The notes: generated by a model from the sequence alone, not told the origin. Shown: positions 34,281-44,152, counted from the first letter of the stretch. The stretch is DNA of 64,000 nt from Spelaeicoccus albus (GCF_013409065.1 NZ_JACBZP010000001.1:1178001-1242000); one strand, 5' to 3'. Made by a program: numbers and translations.

Positions 34281-34622
34281 ATGACGAAGTATCTGATTTC
34301 CTTCCCCAGCGCCGCCATGGAGGTCTCTGCGGAAGAACTGCACGAAGTTGCGGACGCAGCGCATGCGGTCGTACGGGAAGCGAAAGCCGCCGGCGTCTGG
34401 GTCTTCGGTGGTGCTATCGACGAGAGCATCGCGCCGGTCATGGTCGACGGTGACGGCCTCGCGACCGAGGATACCTATCCGCAGACGAGGACGATTGAGG
34501 GCGGCTATACCGTGCTGGAACTGCCCACGCGTGAATCGGCCGTGGAATGGGCCGCAAAAATCGCGACCGCGTGCCGGTGCGCGCAGGAGTTGCGTGCGTT
34601 CCGGTACGACCCGGCCAGTTGA
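34281..34622 (+). CDS. YCII-related / DGPF-domain protein
   Basis: This 113-residue protein begins MTKYLISFPSAAMEVSAEE. A ferredoxin-like YCII fold is suggested by VREAKAAGVWVFGGAIDE, then TEDTYPQTRTIEGGYTVLELPTRESAVEWAAKIA, with the G-G/Y-T strand and the E-A-x-x-W-A helix. Function of the family is unclear; some are muconolactone-isomerase-like. ATG 34281 is favoured over the longer ORF from 34224 because the family begins near this point. Confidence 0.7.
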   Translation: MTKYLISFPSAAMEVSAEELHEVADAAHAVVREAKAAGVWVFGGAIDESIAPVMVDGDGLATEDTYPQTRTIEGGYTVLELPTRESAVEWAAKIATACRCAQELRAFRYDPAS

Positions 34623-34632
34623 TGGCCGGAGG

Positions 34633-35427
34633 TCAGCCGAGGTCGTCCGGACGTTGATTCGGCGTCGTTGCTTGCACGATCTGGAATTCCGCGCCGCCCG
34701 GGTCCGCGATCTGCGCCATCGTGCCGAACGGGGTCTCGAACGGCGGGGCGGTAATGGAGCCGCCGGCCCGTTCGGCGGCACGGACTGCCGCGGCCGCATC
34801 CGCCACGCTGAAATAGACAATCCAGTGGGAGCGTCCCGGTGCACCCATGAAACCGCCGATTCCGCCGAGGGGGCCGTCGTCGCCGGGCAGGTGGAAGGTC
34901 AGGTAGTCGGCAGGCGCCATGTCGACGGGTTTGAGGTCGAAGTCGAAGAGGCTGGTGTAGAAATTCTGCGCCGCGGCCGGGTCGGTCGAGCGCAAATCCT
35001 CCCATGTGATGCCGCCGGGCTCGTTGACAAGCGCGACGCCGATGTGGTTCTTCGCCTCCCAAAGCCCGAAGCGCGCGCCGGTCGGGTCGGTCGCCGTCAT
35101 GATGCGGCCAAAGTCGCCGATGTCGTCGACCGCGCGGACGACGGTGCCGCCGCTTGCCGTGATCGCGGCGGATCCGGCGTCGGCGTCATCGGTGGCGAAA
35201 TACAGCACCCACGTGCTCGGCTGGTCGGAGTTTTGCACCCGGCCGAGCCCGGCGACGGCGTGGCCGCGCACGTGGGCGATGAAGAAACCGGCTTCCGGCG
35301 GGCCGGCCAGTGCGAACTCCCAGCCCAAAACGTGCGAATAGAAATCGCGCGCCGCATCGACGTCCGGCACGCTCAGGTCCGTCCAGCACGGCGTTCCGGG
35401 CGTCCACTGCGAGGTTCGTATTGGCAT
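34633..35427 (-). CDS. Two-domain VOC (glyoxalase-fold) protein
   Basis: This 264-residue protein has two tandem VOC domains. The first (about 12-125) includes CWTDLSVPDVDAARDFYSHVLGWEF; the second (about 140-255) includes ITWEDLRSTDPAAAQNFYTSLFDFDL and GRSHWIVYFSVADAAAAVRAA. It resembles the mycobacterial CFP30B/antigen-type VOC proteins of unknown substrate. Metal ligands typical of glyoxalase I are not clearly all present. The long upstream frame (to 35877) is a shadow of xylA. Confidence 0.8.
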   Translation of the reverse strand: MPIRTSQWTPGTPCWTDLSVPDVDAARDFYSHVLGWEFALAGPPEAGFFIAHVRGHAVAGLGRVQNSDQPSTWVLYFATDDADAGSAAITASGGTVVRAVDDIGDFGRIMTATDPTGARFGLWEAKNHIGVALVNEPGGITWEDLRSTDPAAAQNFYTSLFDFDLKPVDMAPADYLTFHLPGDDGPLGGIGGFMGAPGRSHWIVYFSVADAAAAVRAAERAGGSITAPPFETPFGTMAQIADPGGAEFQIVQATTPNQRPDDLG

Positions 35428-35491
35428 GTGCTTATCCAACCGCGCGGCACGGCAATTGTCTATAGCGAGCGGCGTCCAGGGCCGGCTGTCG

Positions 35492-35529
35492 CCGGGCGCG
35501 CGGTTACCGGGCGCGCGGTTACCGGGCGC
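35492..35529. repeat. Tandem 15-base repeat spanning the xylA stop codon
   Basis: The unit CCGGGCGCGCGGTTA occurs at 35492-35506 and 35507-35521 and partly at 35522-35529. The xylA stop (TTA on plus, 35519-35521) is in the second unit. The first unit carries an in-frame second stop 15 bases further on. A small tandem duplication of the gene end is the likely origin. Confidence 0.6.
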
Positions 35530-36709
35530 CGAGCAGATGTTCGAGCGCCAGCTGCTGCAGGCGGACGAAACCGAAGCCCTTGCCGCCGAAGTAGGCATCG
35601 GTGTCGAACTCCTCGAACGCGCTCCGGTCGGCCAGTAGGTCGTCGTGCGATTCGCCGGCGCCCAATGTCGGTGTCGACAGTTCGGCCACCTGCGCGGTCC
35701 GAAGCACCTCTTGCACTTCCGGGTCGGCGCGGAATGCGGCGGCGCGTTCCTTGAGCAGCAAGTAGGTGCGCATGTTCGCCGCGGCCGAGTCCCAGACCCC
35801 GGAGATGTCTTCGGTACGGCTCGGCTTGTAATCGAAATGTCGCGGACCTGTGTACGCCTGGCCGCCGCCGGGGCCACCGTTTTCGAGCAGATCGACGAGG
35901 GCGAACGCGTTTTGCAGATCGCCGTGGCCGAAGACGAGGTCCTGGTCGTATTTGATGCTGCGCTGGCCGTTCAAATCGATGTGGAACAGTTTGCCGGCGT
36001 CCAGCGCTTGAGCGATGCCTGCGGCAAAGTTCAGGCCTGCCATCTGCTCGTGCCCGACTTCGGGGTTGACCCCGAAGAGTTCGGGCTTGTCGAGAGTTTC
36101 GACGAACGCCAGGGCATGGCCGAGCGTCGGCAGCAAGATGTCGCCGCGCGGCTCGTTCGGCTTCGGCTCGATGGCGAAGCGGATCCCGTATCCCTTGTCC
36201 GTGACGTACTGGGCCAAAAGATTCACTGACTCGCGGTACCGGGCCAACGCGGATTGGATGTCCTTGGACGAATCGTATTCCGCGCCTTCGCGGCCGCCCC
36301 ACATCACGAGAGTCTCGGCTCCCAGTTCGGCGCCCAGATCGATTTGGCGCATCACCTTGCGCAGCGCATAACGTCGGACGCCGCGATCGTTCGATGTGAA
36401 CCCGCCGTCCTTGAACACCGGCGCGGAAAACAGGTTGGTCGTCACCATCGGCACGACAATGCCCGTGTCGGCCATCGCCTGTTTCAGCCGGTCGATCTGC
36501 TTTTGCCGTTCGGTATCGGTCGACCCGAACTCGAACAGGTCGTTGTCGTGGAACGTCAGGCCGTAGGCTCCGAGCTCGGCAAGTTTGGTGACGGCTTCGA
36601 CGACGTCCAGCTGTGGCCTGGTCGGCCCGCCGAACGGGTCGGACCCGTTGTAGCCGATGGTCCAAAGACCAAATGAGAACTTGTCGTCACGGGTGGGGGT
36701 CGGTGCCAC
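35519..36709 (-). CDS. xylA: Xylose isomerase
   Basis: This 396-residue TIM-barrel enzyme converts D-xylose to D-xylulose. Family features include [16 protein letters not shown] at the N-terminus, YGLTFHDND (catalytic His, about residue 50), [16 protein letters not shown] (about 135-150), [15 protein letters not shown] with the metal Glu (about 175-190), and [10 protein letters not shown] (about 237-246). Length matches actinobacterial XylA. GTG 36709 follows AGGAG; the longer frame to 36763 overlaps the operator. The palindrome at 36743-36765 and the LacI gene just upstream point to sugar-dependent repression. No xylulose kinase is seen in the window. Confidence 0.95.
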   Translation of the reverse strand: MAPTPTRDDKFSFGLWTIGYNGSDPFGGPTRPQLDVVEAVTKLAELGAYGLTFHDNDLFEFGSTDTERQKQIDRLKQAMADTGIVVPMVTTNLFSAPVFKDGGFTSNDRGVRRYALRKVMRQIDLGAELGAETLVMWGGREGAEYDSSKDIQSALARYRESVNLLAQYVTDKGYGIRFAIEPKPNEPRGDILLPTLGHALAFVETLDKPELFGVNPEVGHEQMAGLNFAAGIAQALDAGKLFHIDLNGQRSIKYDQDLVFGHGDLQNAFALVDLLENGGPGGGQAYTGPRHFDYKPSRTEDISGVWDSAAANMRTYLLLKERAAAFRADPEVQEVLRTAQVAELSTPTLGAGESHDDLLADRSAFEEFDTDAYFGGKGFGFVRLQQLALEHLLGAR

Positions 36710-36742
36710 GGGGGACTCCTTTGTCGAATGGTGTGCTCGGAA

Positions 36743-36765
36743 ATATGTTGTTTCATACAACATAT
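36743..36765. promoter_or_regulatory. Operator-like palindrome upstream of xylA
   Basis: ATATGTTGT-TTCAT-ACAACATAT has perfect 9-bp arms with a 5-base spacer. It sits 34 bases upstream of the GTG start, over the probable promoter. Its AT-rich arms differ from the CGAAA/TTTCG palindromes near the LacI gene, so a different regulator, perhaps the ROK protein at 45305, may bind here. Confidence 0.7.
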
Positions 36766-36803
36766 ACCAGGATCAGTCCGACGCCTACCCCGTGCGTCCG
36801 TGT

Positions 36804-37829
36804 TTATTTGTCCGGTGGCGCCGCCGTCGACTCGCGGATGACGAGTTCGGTGGCCAATTCGACGTGGTACGACTCCAAACTCTCCCCGCCGGCCAGGCGT
36901 ATGATGGTCCGAAGGGCGGTGCGCCCCATGTCCTGGAGTGGTTGGGCCACCGAGGTCAATGGGGGTACGGCGTGTTCGGCCAGGTGGGTGCCGTCGAATC
37001 CGACGATGCTCATATCGGCAGGTACACGGACGCCGCGAGAGCGAGCGACTTGGAGTGCGCCGAGGGCGATGGCGTCGTTGCCGGCGAAAACGGCGGTCGG
37101 CGGAGTATCGAGTTCCAATAAGCGTTCCATTGCCCGCACGCCGGTGGCGGTGTCGAAGGAGCCGTCGGTGAGGTAGTCGCTGTCGACCGGAATTCCATGG
37201 GCCATCATTGCCGCGAAAAAGCCGTGCAAGCGCGCCTGCGAGCATTCGGCGGCAGCCGGTCCACCCATATGAGCGATCCTTGTGTGGCCGAGGCCGATCA
37301 GGTGCTCGGTGGCGGCTTTTCCGCCGGCCCAATTGGTGGCGCCGACACTGACCAGGCCGGTTCGCGGCGGGTTGAGCGGATCGATGACGACGACCGGAAC
37401 GCCGTGGCGGTCGAATTCCCGCAACTGGGATTCGCTGACTTCGGAGGTGACGAGGATCAGACCCTTGCGTCCGGAGCCGGCCACTCGGGCCGCCCACTCG
37501 CCGGTGTCGATTCTGCGCAATTGGGCGGGCGTCACTTGAGACAGCACGATTTCGACATCCTGTCCGGCGGAGTGTCCAATGATGCCGCGCAGCAGCTCGA
37601 TCGAGTACGGCGTCTTCAACCCGTCGAAGACCAGGTCGACGAGGGCCGGACCGGTTTGATGCATCCGGCGTTGCACGGGCGACTCGTATCCGAGTTCGTC
37701 GAGAGCCTGTCGCACGCGCGAGCGGGTGCCGGGTGCCACGTCGTCGCGGCCGTTGAGCACCTTGGACACCGTCGGTGTGGAAACGCCGGCGAGTTGGGCC
37801 ACGCTCATTAGTGTGGGACGTCTGGTCAT
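36804..37829 (-). CDS. LacI-family transcriptional regulator
   Basis: This 341-residue protein has an N-terminal helix-turn-helix MSVAQLAGVSTPTVSKVLNGRDDVAPGTRSRVRQALDELGY (about 8-48) with the LacI hinge. A periplasmic-binding-like sugar domain follows (PALVDLVFDGLKTPYS, MSIVGFDGTHLAEHAVPPLTSVAQP). GGAGGACCC precedes ATG 37829. It lies between xylA and the divergent sugar ABC operon, and CGAAA/TTTCG palindromes lie between it and that operon. It probably represses the transporter and perhaps itself. Confidence 0.9.
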   Translation of the reverse strand: MTRRPTLMSVAQLAGVSTPTVSKVLNGRDDVAPGTRSRVRQALDELGYESPVQRRMHQTGPALVDLVFDGLKTPYSIELLRGIIGHSAGQDVEIVLSQVTPAQLRRIDTGEWAARVAGSGRKGLILVTSEVSESQLREFDRHGVPVVVIDPLNPPRTGLVSVGATNWAGGKAATEHLIGLGHTRIAHMGGPAAAECSQARLHGFFAAMMAHGIPVDSDYLTDGSFDTATGVRAMERLLELDTPPTAVFAGNDAIALGALQVARSRGVRVPADMSIVGFDGTHLAEHAVPPLTSVAQPLQDMGRTALRTIIRLAGGESLESYHVELATELVIRESTAAPPDK

Positions 37830-37845
37830 GGGTCCTCCGACGGGT

Positions 37846-37858
37846 CGAAATAATTTCG
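37846..37858. promoter_or_regulatory. LacI-type palindrome, regulator side
   Basis: CGAAAT-A-ATTTCG is a perfect 6-bp inverted repeat 17 bases upstream of the LacI start. A centre-symmetric CGAAA/TTTCG site also occurs at 37948-37961. Autoregulation is likely. Confidence 0.55.
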
Positions 37859-37947
37859 TAATTTCAGTATGCCCCATAACCCCCATTCAGTGCAGCCTTG
37901 ACGGCCGGTGTGACCCACGATACAGTTTCGGAAATCCTCAATTAGTT

Positions 37948-37961
37948 GCGAAAAGTTTCGC
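37948..37961. promoter_or_regulatory. LacI-type palindrome, ABC operon side
   Basis: GCGAAA-AG-TTTCGC is a perfect 6-bp inverted repeat 48 bases upstream of the solute-binding protein start. With the related site at 37846-37858 (about 102 bp apart) it could allow looping by a LacI-family tetramer. A third partial copy, TTTCGGAAA, is at 37926-37934. Confidence 0.55.
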
Positions 37962-38008
37962 CGCGATGAACACGGCCGACGGTGGCCGTCACAGTGATCG
38001 GATGGGAT

Positions 38009-39325
38009 ATGAAACTTCGGAAGACGCACACACTCATTGCCGTGGCGGCAGCCGCCGCCCTGACATTCGGGGCCGCGGGATGCGGATCCAGCGGCCCGGG
38101 AGACACAAGCAGCGGGAGCCCCGCCAGCATGTGGGGCCTCACCGGCGGGGACCAGCCAATACTGCAGAACTCGGTCGACGCGTGGAATAAGAAGCACCCG
38201 GATCAAAAGATCAACGTGAACTTCTTTGCCAACGATGCCTATAAGACCAAGGTCCGCACCGCTGTCGGGGCCGGCAAGGGCCCGTCGTTCATTTACGGTT
38301 GGGGCGGCGGGGTACTGAAATCGTATGTCGATTCCGACCAAGTGATGGACTTGACCGATTTCCTGAAGAAGAACCCGCAAGTGAAGAAGCGCTACATTCC
38401 GTCCGTCTTGAAGAACGGGCAGAGCAACGGCACCACGTACGCCCTGCCCAACAACAAGATCCAACCGGTGATGCTGTTTTACAACAAGGAGCTTTTCAAA
38501 AAGATCGGCGCCGAACCGCCCACGACGTGGGATGACCTGATGGCGCTGGTGCCAAAATTCAAGAAAGCCGGTATCGCGCCGCTCGCGCTCGGCGGCCAAT
38601 CGAAATGGCCCGACCTGATGTGGCTGGAATATCTCGCCGACAGGATCGGCGGCCCGCAGGTGTTCAAGGACATCAAGGACAATAAGCCCGGCGCCTGGTC
38701 CGATCCGGCCATCATCGAATCGTTGACAAAGATTCAAAAACTGGTCAAGGCCGGTGGATTCGCCGAAGGCTTCTCCTCCGTCGCCGCCGACAGCAACGCC
38801 GACCAGGCGCTGCTCTACACGGGCAAAGCCGCAATGATTCTGCAAGGCAATTGGATCTACCAGTCCATGAAGACTGACGCACCCAAATTCCTGAAGGCCG
38901 GCAAGCTGGGGTACACGACGTTCCCGTCCGTGAGCGGCGGCAAGGGCAATGCCAAGAACATCGTCGGCAACCCGTCGAATTTCTGGTCGATCTCCTCCAA
39001 GGCGTCGACCGAGCAGAAGCAGACGGCCAAGGACTATCTGAAGTCGGCCCTGTTCGACAAGTCGTATGTCAAGGACGTCATCAAGAGTGGTGCCGTGCCG
39101 CCGGTCACCGGCATCGAAAAGCAGATCGCAGCCAGCGACGACAGCAAATTCTTGATGACCGCCTACTCCATGGCCAAGAACGCCCCCAACTTCCAGCTGT
39201 CATGGGACCAAGCGCTCAGTCCCAAACAAGGACAGAAGATGCTGACGCAGCTCGACCAGATCTTCCTGCGGAAGGTCACGCCGAAGCAGTTTGCCCGAGC
39301 CATGAACGAAACCATCAAGAAATGA
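38009..39325 (+). CDS. Sugar ABC transporter solute-binding lipoprotein
   Basis: This 438-residue protein has a lipoprotein signal with a basic start, hydrophobic core and lipobox LTFGAAGC (Cys near residue 25). The mature extracellular-solute-binding family 1 fold follows: MWGLTGGDQPILQNSVDAWNKKHPDQKINV, later GKAAMILQGNWIYQSM and NPSNFWSISSK. It captures a sugar or oligosaccharide outside the membrane. ATG 38009 has GGATGGG upstream. The next permease starts four bases inside its stop. The ATP-binding subunit is not encoded here; such importers often share MsiK. Confidence 0.9.
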   Translation: MKLRKTHTLIAVAAAAALTFGAAGCGSSGPGDTSSGSPASMWGLTGGDQPILQNSVDAWNKKHPDQKINVNFFANDAYKTKVRTAVGAGKGPSFIYGWGGGVLKSYVDSDQVMDLTDFLKKNPQVKKRYIPSVLKNGQSNGTTYALPNNKIQPVMLFYNKELFKKIGAEPPTTWDDLMALVPKFKKAGIAPLALGGQSKWPDLMWLEYLADRIGGPQVFKDIKDNKPGAWSDPAIIESLTKIQKLVKAGGFAEGFSSVAADSNADQALLYTGKAAMILQGNWIYQSMKTDAPKFLKAGKLGYTTFPSVSGGKGNAKNIVGNPSNFWSISSKASTEQKQTAKDYLKSALFDKSYVKDVIKSGAVPPVTGIEKQIAASDDSKFLMTAYSMAKNAPNFQLSWDQALSPKQGQKMLTQLDQIFLRKVTPKQFARAMNETIKK

Positions 39326-40242
39326 GTGAGATCCTGAGCCGTTCGCGGCGGGCCGGACGGGCCGGGAAGGTCGGCAGGGCCGGCCCGTCGGCGTGGCTGG
39401 CCGCGCCGGCTCTCGCCTTCTTCCTCGGTTTTGCCGTACTGCCGATGCTCGGCGTCGTGCTGCTCAGCTTCACGAACTGGGACGGCCTCGGTGCCATCAC
39501 GTGGGGAGGGCTGACGAACTGGACCCACGTCTTGACGTCCTCGGTCACGGCGACGTCACTGTGGGTCACGGCGAAAATCATGTTCTTCTCGTACATCGTG
39601 CAGACCCCGATCAGTATCCTGCTCGGCGTGTTCACTGCCGGCCGGCAAAAATACCGGACGGTGTTGGCAGTGCTGTATTTCGTCCCGCTCCTGTTGTCGT
39701 CGGCGGCAGTGGCGATTGCGTTCAAGGCGCTGCTGGACCCCAACTTCGGCGTCGGCCCGGCACTGGGCTTACCGGTTCTGGCCCAAGACTGGCTGGGCGA
39801 TCCGAATCTTGTGTTGTTCGTGGTCGTATTCGTCATCGCTTGGCAATTCGTGCCGTTCCACACGCTGATCTATCAAGGCGGCGTCCGGCAGATCCCGGCG
39901 TCGTTGTACGAGGCAGCGGAAATCGATGGCGCCGGCCGCGTGCAGCAGTTCCTGCACATCACCCTGCCGCAGCTCAAGTACACGATCATCACGTCGTCCA
40001 CGTTGATGGTCGTCGGATCGCTCGCCTACTTCGATCTGATCTTCGTGCTCACCGGAGGCGGCCCGGGCATTTCCACCCGGCTGCTGCCGCTGGACATGTA
40101 CTTGACCGGATTCCAGTCCAACGAGATGGGCGCGGCAAGCGTGCTGGGCGTCATCTTGGTGGTCATCGGACTGGCCCTGGCGCTGATGCTGCAACGGCTC
40201 GGCGGTAAAGACCGAAACGTCAGCCAACTCGAGGGAGCCTGA
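39322..40242 (+). CDS. Sugar ABC transporter permease (MalF-type)
   Basis: This 306-residue protein has six membrane segments and the CUT1 inner-membrane EAA motif in LYEAAEIDGAGRVQQFLHITLPQLKY (about 198-225). The Arg/Gly-rich N-terminus leads into WLAAPALAFFLGFAVLPM. ATG 39322 overlaps the binding-protein stop (ATGA); the longer frame from 39202 lies inside that gene. It pairs with the MalG-type permease immediately after. Confidence 0.9.
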   Translation: MSEILSRSRRAGRAGKVGRAGPSAWLAAPALAFFLGFAVLPMLGVVLLSFTNWDGLGAITWGGLTNWTHVLTSSVTATSLWVTAKIMFFSYIVQTPISILLGVFTAGRQKYRTVLAVLYFVPLLLSSAAVAIAFKALLDPNFGVGPALGLPVLAQDWLGDPNLVLFVVVFVIAWQFVPFHTLIYQGGVRQIPASLYEAAEIDGAGRVQQFLHITLPQLKYTIITSSTLMVVGSLAYFDLIFVLTGGGPGISTRLLPLDMYLTGFQSNEMGAASVLGVILVVIGLALALMLQRLGGKDRNVSQLEGA

Positions 40243-41147
40243 TGACGATGCCGAGCCGGGTAGCGGACCGGGACACAGCACCGCCCCCGCAGGAAAACGT
40301 CCGCGAGACGTCCGCCGCGGCGGCCCCCACGCGGCGCCGGCGCAACATCCTCGGCGGGCTGGGCGGTTGGGTCTGGCTGGTCGTCATCATCCTGCCGATC
40401 TATTACGTGGTGATCACCAGCGTGAAAGAACAAGCCGGGTTCTTCTCGGCCAATGCGCTGCTGCCGCCGGCCGATCCGACTCTCGCCAACTACGAGTTGG
40501 TCTTGCACAACCAGTTCGTCCGGTACTTCTTCAACAGCGTCGTCATCACGATCGGCAGCGTGATTCCGGCGCTGCTGGTGTCGTTCATGGCGTCGTACGC
40601 GCTGGTCCGCGGGCGCGGACGGTTCTTGTCGTGGACGAATTCGCTGTTCCTGCTCGGGCTGGCGCTGCCGATCCAAGCAACGATCATCCCGATCTATTAC
40701 ATGATCACGAAGATGCACCTCTACGACACGCTGCTGGCGTTGATCCTGCCGTCCATCGCGTTCGCCATCCCGATCACGGTGCTGATCTTGAACAACTTCA
40801 TGCGCGACATCCCCCGCGATCTCTTCGAATCGATGCGCTTGGACGGATGCTCCGAGTGGTCGATGCTTTGGCGGCTGGCGCTGCCGATGACGCGGCCGGC
40901 CCTCGTCACGGTCGGCATCTACAACGGGCTGCAGGTGTGGAACGGATTCCTGTTCCCGCTGATCCTCACGCAAAGCCCCGAGGTACGGGTGCTGCCGTTG
41001 TCGTTGTGGACCTATCAGGGCGAATTCAGTGTGAACATTCCGGCGATCCTGGCCGCAGTCGTGCTCTCGACGTTGCCGCTGCTGGTGCTGTACATCCTCG
41101 GACGCCGGCAAATGCTCAGCGGTCTCACCGCGGGGTTCAGTAAATAG
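40242..41147 (+). CDS. Sugar ABC transporter permease (MalG-type)
   Basis: This 301-residue protein has a Pro/Arg-rich start and six membrane segments. The EAA-type motif occurs in LFESMRLDGCSEWSMLWRLALPMTRP (about 190-215). ATG 40242 shares a base with the previous stop (TGATG); ATG 40248 is also possible. Together with the two upstream genes it forms a CUT1 importer without its ATPase. Confidence 0.9.
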   Translation: MTMPSRVADRDTAPPPQENVRETSAAAAPTRRRRNILGGLGGWVWLVVIILPIYYVVITSVKEQAGFFSANALLPPADPTLANYELVLHNQFVRYFFNSVVITIGSVIPALLVSFMASYALVRGRGRFLSWTNSLFLLGLALPIQATIIPIYYMITKMHLYDTLLALILPSIAFAIPITVLILNNFMRDIPRDLFESMRLDGCSEWSMLWRLALPMTRPALVTVGIYNGLQVWNGFLFPLILTQSPEVRVLPLSLWTYQGEFSVNIPAILAAVVLSTLPLLVLYILGRRQMLSGLTAGFSK

Positions 41148-41174
41148 GCGAGTTCGGTAATGAAGGAGGCATCA

Positions 41175-42404
41175 ATGACGGGCAGCACGCCGCTGCGGGT
41201 CGGCATGGTCGGTTACGGATTCATGGGCGCCGCGCATTCGCACGCGTGGCGGACGGCGGGCCGTTTCTTCGACCTGCCGATGAGTCCGCAGCTGACCGCC
41301 GTCGCCGGTCGCAACGAGGAGGCGGTTCGCGCCGCGGCCGCGACGATGGGCTGGTCTTCCGTGGAGACCGATTGGCGCGCGCTTGTCGACCGCGACGATA
41401 TCGATCTTGTCGATATTTGCTCGCCGGGCGACACGCATGCGGAGATCGCGATCGCCGCGCTGGAGGCCGGTAAACATGTGCTGTGTGAAAAACCGTTGGC
41501 CAATTCGGTCCAGCAGGCAGAATCGATGGCCGCGGCGGCAGCCGACGCTGCGGCGCGCGGGGTGTACGCCATGTGCGGCTTCGCCTATCGCCGGACGCCG
41601 GCGCTATCGCTGGCCAAGCGGATGGTGTCGGATGGCCGGCTCGGCGAGATCCGCCAGGTGCGGGCGCAGTATTTGCAGGATTGGCTCTCGGACGCCGACG
41701 CCCCGTTGACGTGGCGTCTCGACAAGGACGCGTCCGGCTCGGGCGCCCTGGGTGATATCGGCGCGCACAGTATCGATGCGGCGCAATTCGTGACAGGCCA
41801 ACGGATCAGCGGAGTGTCCGCGCTGCTGGAGACCTTTGTGCGCAAGCGGCCGGTAGGCGGTGACCGCGTCGGCCTCGGCGGGCACGGCGAAACCGGCGAC
41901 GACGCGGTACGCGGACCGGTGACCGTCGACGATGCGGCGATCTTCAGCGCCCGGTTCGACGGCGGACCGATCGGCGTGTTCGAAGCCACCCGCTACGCGT
42001 TGGGGCGGAAGAACGCCATGCGCCTCGAGGTCAACGGGTCCCGCGGTTCAGTCGCATTCGATTTCGAAGAATCCAACATCCTGCGCTTCTACGACGGCAC
42101 CGATGACGCCGATGCGTCCGGCTTCCGGCGGATCATCGTGACCGAACCGGAACATCCCTACGTCGGGCACTGGTGGCCGACCGGGCACGGTCTCGGCTAC
42201 GAGCACAACTTCACCCATCAAGTCGTCGATCTGCTCACGGATATCGGAGCCGGCGTGCAGCCGACGCCGTCGTTTGCCGAAGCGGCAGGAGTGCAGCGCG
42301 TTTTGGCTGCCGTTGAAGCCAGTGCTGCCGACCACAGCAGGTGGGTGCCCGTCACGGCGTCCGGCACGCGGGGCGATACCCGCCAGACAGGAGAAGAGCA
42401 ATGA
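41175..42404 (+). CDS. Gfo/Idh/MocA-family oxidoreductase
   Basis: This 409-residue protein has an N-terminal Rossmann fold with [17 protein letters not shown] (GxGxxG near 10-15), then [34 protein letters not shown], containing the family's EKP (about 92-100). The C-terminal domain has [15 protein letters not shown]. It oxidises or reduces a sugar or polyol using NAD(P). GAAGGAGG precedes ATG 41175. It lies downstream of the sugar importer and overlaps the isomerase by four bases. Confidence 0.9.
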   Translation: MTGSTPLRVGMVGYGFMGAAHSHAWRTAGRFFDLPMSPQLTAVAGRNEEAVRAAAATMGWSSVETDWRALVDRDDIDLVDICSPGDTHAEIAIAALEAGKHVLCEKPLANSVQQAESMAAAAADAAARGVYAMCGFAYRRTPALSLAKRMVSDGRLGEIRQVRAQYLQDWLSDADAPLTWRLDKDASGSGALGDIGAHSIDAAQFVTGQRISGVSALLETFVRKRPVGGDRVGLGGHGETGDDAVRGPVTVDDAAIFSARFDGGPIGVFEATRYALGRKNAMRLEVNGSRGSVAFDFEESNILRFYDGTDDADASGFRRIIVTEPEHPYVGHWWPTGHGLGYEHNFTHQVVDLLTDIGAGVQPTPSFAEAAGVQRVLAAVEASAADHSRWVPVTASGTRGDTRQTGEEQ

Positions 42405-43408
42405 CCAGGCCGATTACGCTGTTCACCGGGCAATGGGCGGATATGCCGTTCGAGGAGGTCGCTCGGCGCGCCGGAGAATGGGGCTACGACGGGCTCGAAA
42501 TAGCATGCTGGGGCGATCATCTCGACCCGTGGCGGGCCGCCGAGGACGACGGATATGTGCGCGATCGGCTCGACATTATGGAAAAGAACAACCTCGGCGT
42601 CTACGCCGTTTCCAACCATCTGAAGGGACAGGCGGTCTGCGACGACCCGATCGACGAGCGTCATCGCGCGATCCTTCCGGACCGGATCTGGGGTGACGGC
42701 GACGCCGAAGGGATCCGCCAGCGCGCCGCCGAGGAGATGAAGGTGACGGCCCGCGCGGCCGCGAGGCTCGGCGTGCGTACCGTCACCGGATTCACGGGGT
42801 CGTCCATTTGGAAATATGTGGCGATGTTTCCGCCCACACCGGACGAGTTGATCGAACGCGGCTACCGCGATTTCGCGGACCGGTGGAACCCGATCATCGA
42901 CGTCTTCGACGAGGTAGGAGTCCGGTTCGCCCTCGAACCGCATCCCAGCGAGATTGCCTACGACTATTGGACGTCGCGGCGAGCGCTGGACGCAATCGGT
43001 CATCGGGAGAACTTCGGGCTGAACTTCGATCCGTCACATTTCGTATGGCAAGACCTCAACCCGGTCATGTTCCTGTCCGACTTCCGCGACCGGATCTACC
43101 ACGTGCACGTCAAGGAATCAGTGAAACAGCTGGACGGGCGCAATTCGCGGCTGGGATCGCACTTGCCGTGGGGCGACCCGCGGCGCGGTTGGGATTTCGT
43201 CACGGCCGGACACGGCGACGTCCCGTGGGAGCCGATCTTCCGGATGCTCAATTCCATTGGCTACGACGGGCCGACGAGCGTCGAGTGGGAGGACGCCGGC
43301 ATGGACCGGCTCCAAGGCGGGGCCGAGGGCGTGGCGCACGTGCGCCGCCTCGCGTCGATCACGCCGTCCGGCGCCTCGTTCGACTCCGCATTCTCCACGA
43401 CCAACTGA
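42401..43408 (+). CDS. Sugar phosphate isomerase/epimerase-like TIM-barrel protein
   Basis: This 335-residue AP-endonuclease-2 fold protein has metal ligands visible in [15 protein letters not shown] (about 25-40), [13 protein letters not shown] (Glu, about 182-194), [12 protein letters not shown] (Asp and His, about 207-218), [11 protein letters not shown] (His, about 235) and SVEWEDAGM near the end (Glu). Such proteins act on keto-sugars or inosose. Start overlaps the oxidoreductase stop by four bases (ATGA). Its pairing with Gfo/Idh enzymes suggests oxidation followed by isomerisation or lyase action. Confidence 0.85.
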   Translation: MTRPITLFTGQWADMPFEEVARRAGEWGYDGLEIACWGDHLDPWRAAEDDGYVRDRLDIMEKNNLGVYAVSNHLKGQAVCDDPIDERHRAILPDRIWGDGDAEGIRQRAAEEMKVTARAAARLGVRTVTGFTGSSIWKYVAMFPPTPDELIERGYRDFADRWNPIIDVFDEVGVRFALEPHPSEIAYDYWTSRRALDAIGHRENFGLNFDPSHFVWQDLNPVMFLSDFRDRIYHVHVKESVKQLDGRNSRLGSHLPWGDPRRGWDFVTAGHGDVPWEPIFRMLNSIGYDGPTSVEWEDAGMDRLQGGAEGVAHVRRLASITPSGASFDSAFSTTN

Positions 43409-43444
43409 GCCGGCCCCGTACCGGATAAAAGAAAGAGACACGCT

Positions 43445-44152
43445 ATGACGCATGCAGCGACGCCGAAAACCGCACTCGTGGTGCGCGGCGGCTGGGAAGG
43501 CCACCAACCGGTCGAGGCGACCGAACTGTTCATCCCGTTCCTGGCCGACAACGGCTACGAGGTCCGCGTCGAAGAATCGCCGAAGATCTACGCGGACGCC
43601 GGATACATGGCCGGGGTGGACCTCGTGATGCAGTGCAACACCATGAACACCATCGAAGCGGACGAATTCAACGGGCTGCGGGCGGCGATCGAAGCCGGCA
43701 CGGGGCTGGCCGGCTGGCATGGCGGCATCGCGGACTCGTACCGCAACCACGCCGACTACCTGCACCTGATCGGTGGACAATTCGCGTGCCATCCGGGCAA
43801 ACACCCCGACGAACGGATCGGTGAGCAGTCCGACAACTATGTGCCCTACACGGTGAACATGCTCCCGGCGGCCGCTCGGCATCCCATCACGGAAGGCATT
43901 TCCGACTTCGAGTTGGTGACCGAACAATACTGGGTGCTCACCGACGACTACATCGATGTGCTGGCCACCACCACGCAGGCCGTGCGGGAATGGGACCCCT
44001 GGCATCGACCCGTCACGTCGCCGGCCGTCTGGACCAGGCAATGGGGCAACGGCCGCATCTTCGTGAGCACACCCGGGCATCACGTGGACACGCTCACCGT
44101 CCCGAACGTCCGCACCATCATCGAAAGGGGACTGTTGTGGGCGAGCCGGTGA
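43445..44152 (+). CDS. ThuA-like protein
   Basis: This 235-residue ThuA-domain protein has a flavodoxin/glutamine-amidotransferase-like fold. Key segments are VVRGGWEGHQPVEA (about 10-24), AGTGLAGWHGGIADSYRN (about 85-103, with the conserved H-G-G), HPGKHPDER and GRIFVSTPGHHVDTL (about 200-215, with G-H). ThuA proteins occur in trehalose and other disaccharide catabolic operons; the biochemical role is unclear. The next gene's GTG lies inside its 3' end. Confidence 0.85.
   Translation: MTHAATPKTALVVRGGWEGHQPVEATELFIPFLADNGYEVRVEESPKIYADAGYMAGVDLVMQCNTMNTIEADEFNGLRAAIEAGTGLAGWHGGIADSYRNHADYLHLIGGQFACHPGKHPDERIGEQSDNYVPYTVNMLPAAARHPITEGISDFELVTEQYWVLTDDYIDVLATTTQAVREWDPWHRPVTSPAVWTRQWGNGRIFVSTPGHHVDTLTVPNVRTIIERGLLWASR

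Noticed and set aside
35492..35529. CRISPR-like short repeats
   Set aside because: The units are directly adjacent with no spacers and only two and a half copies.
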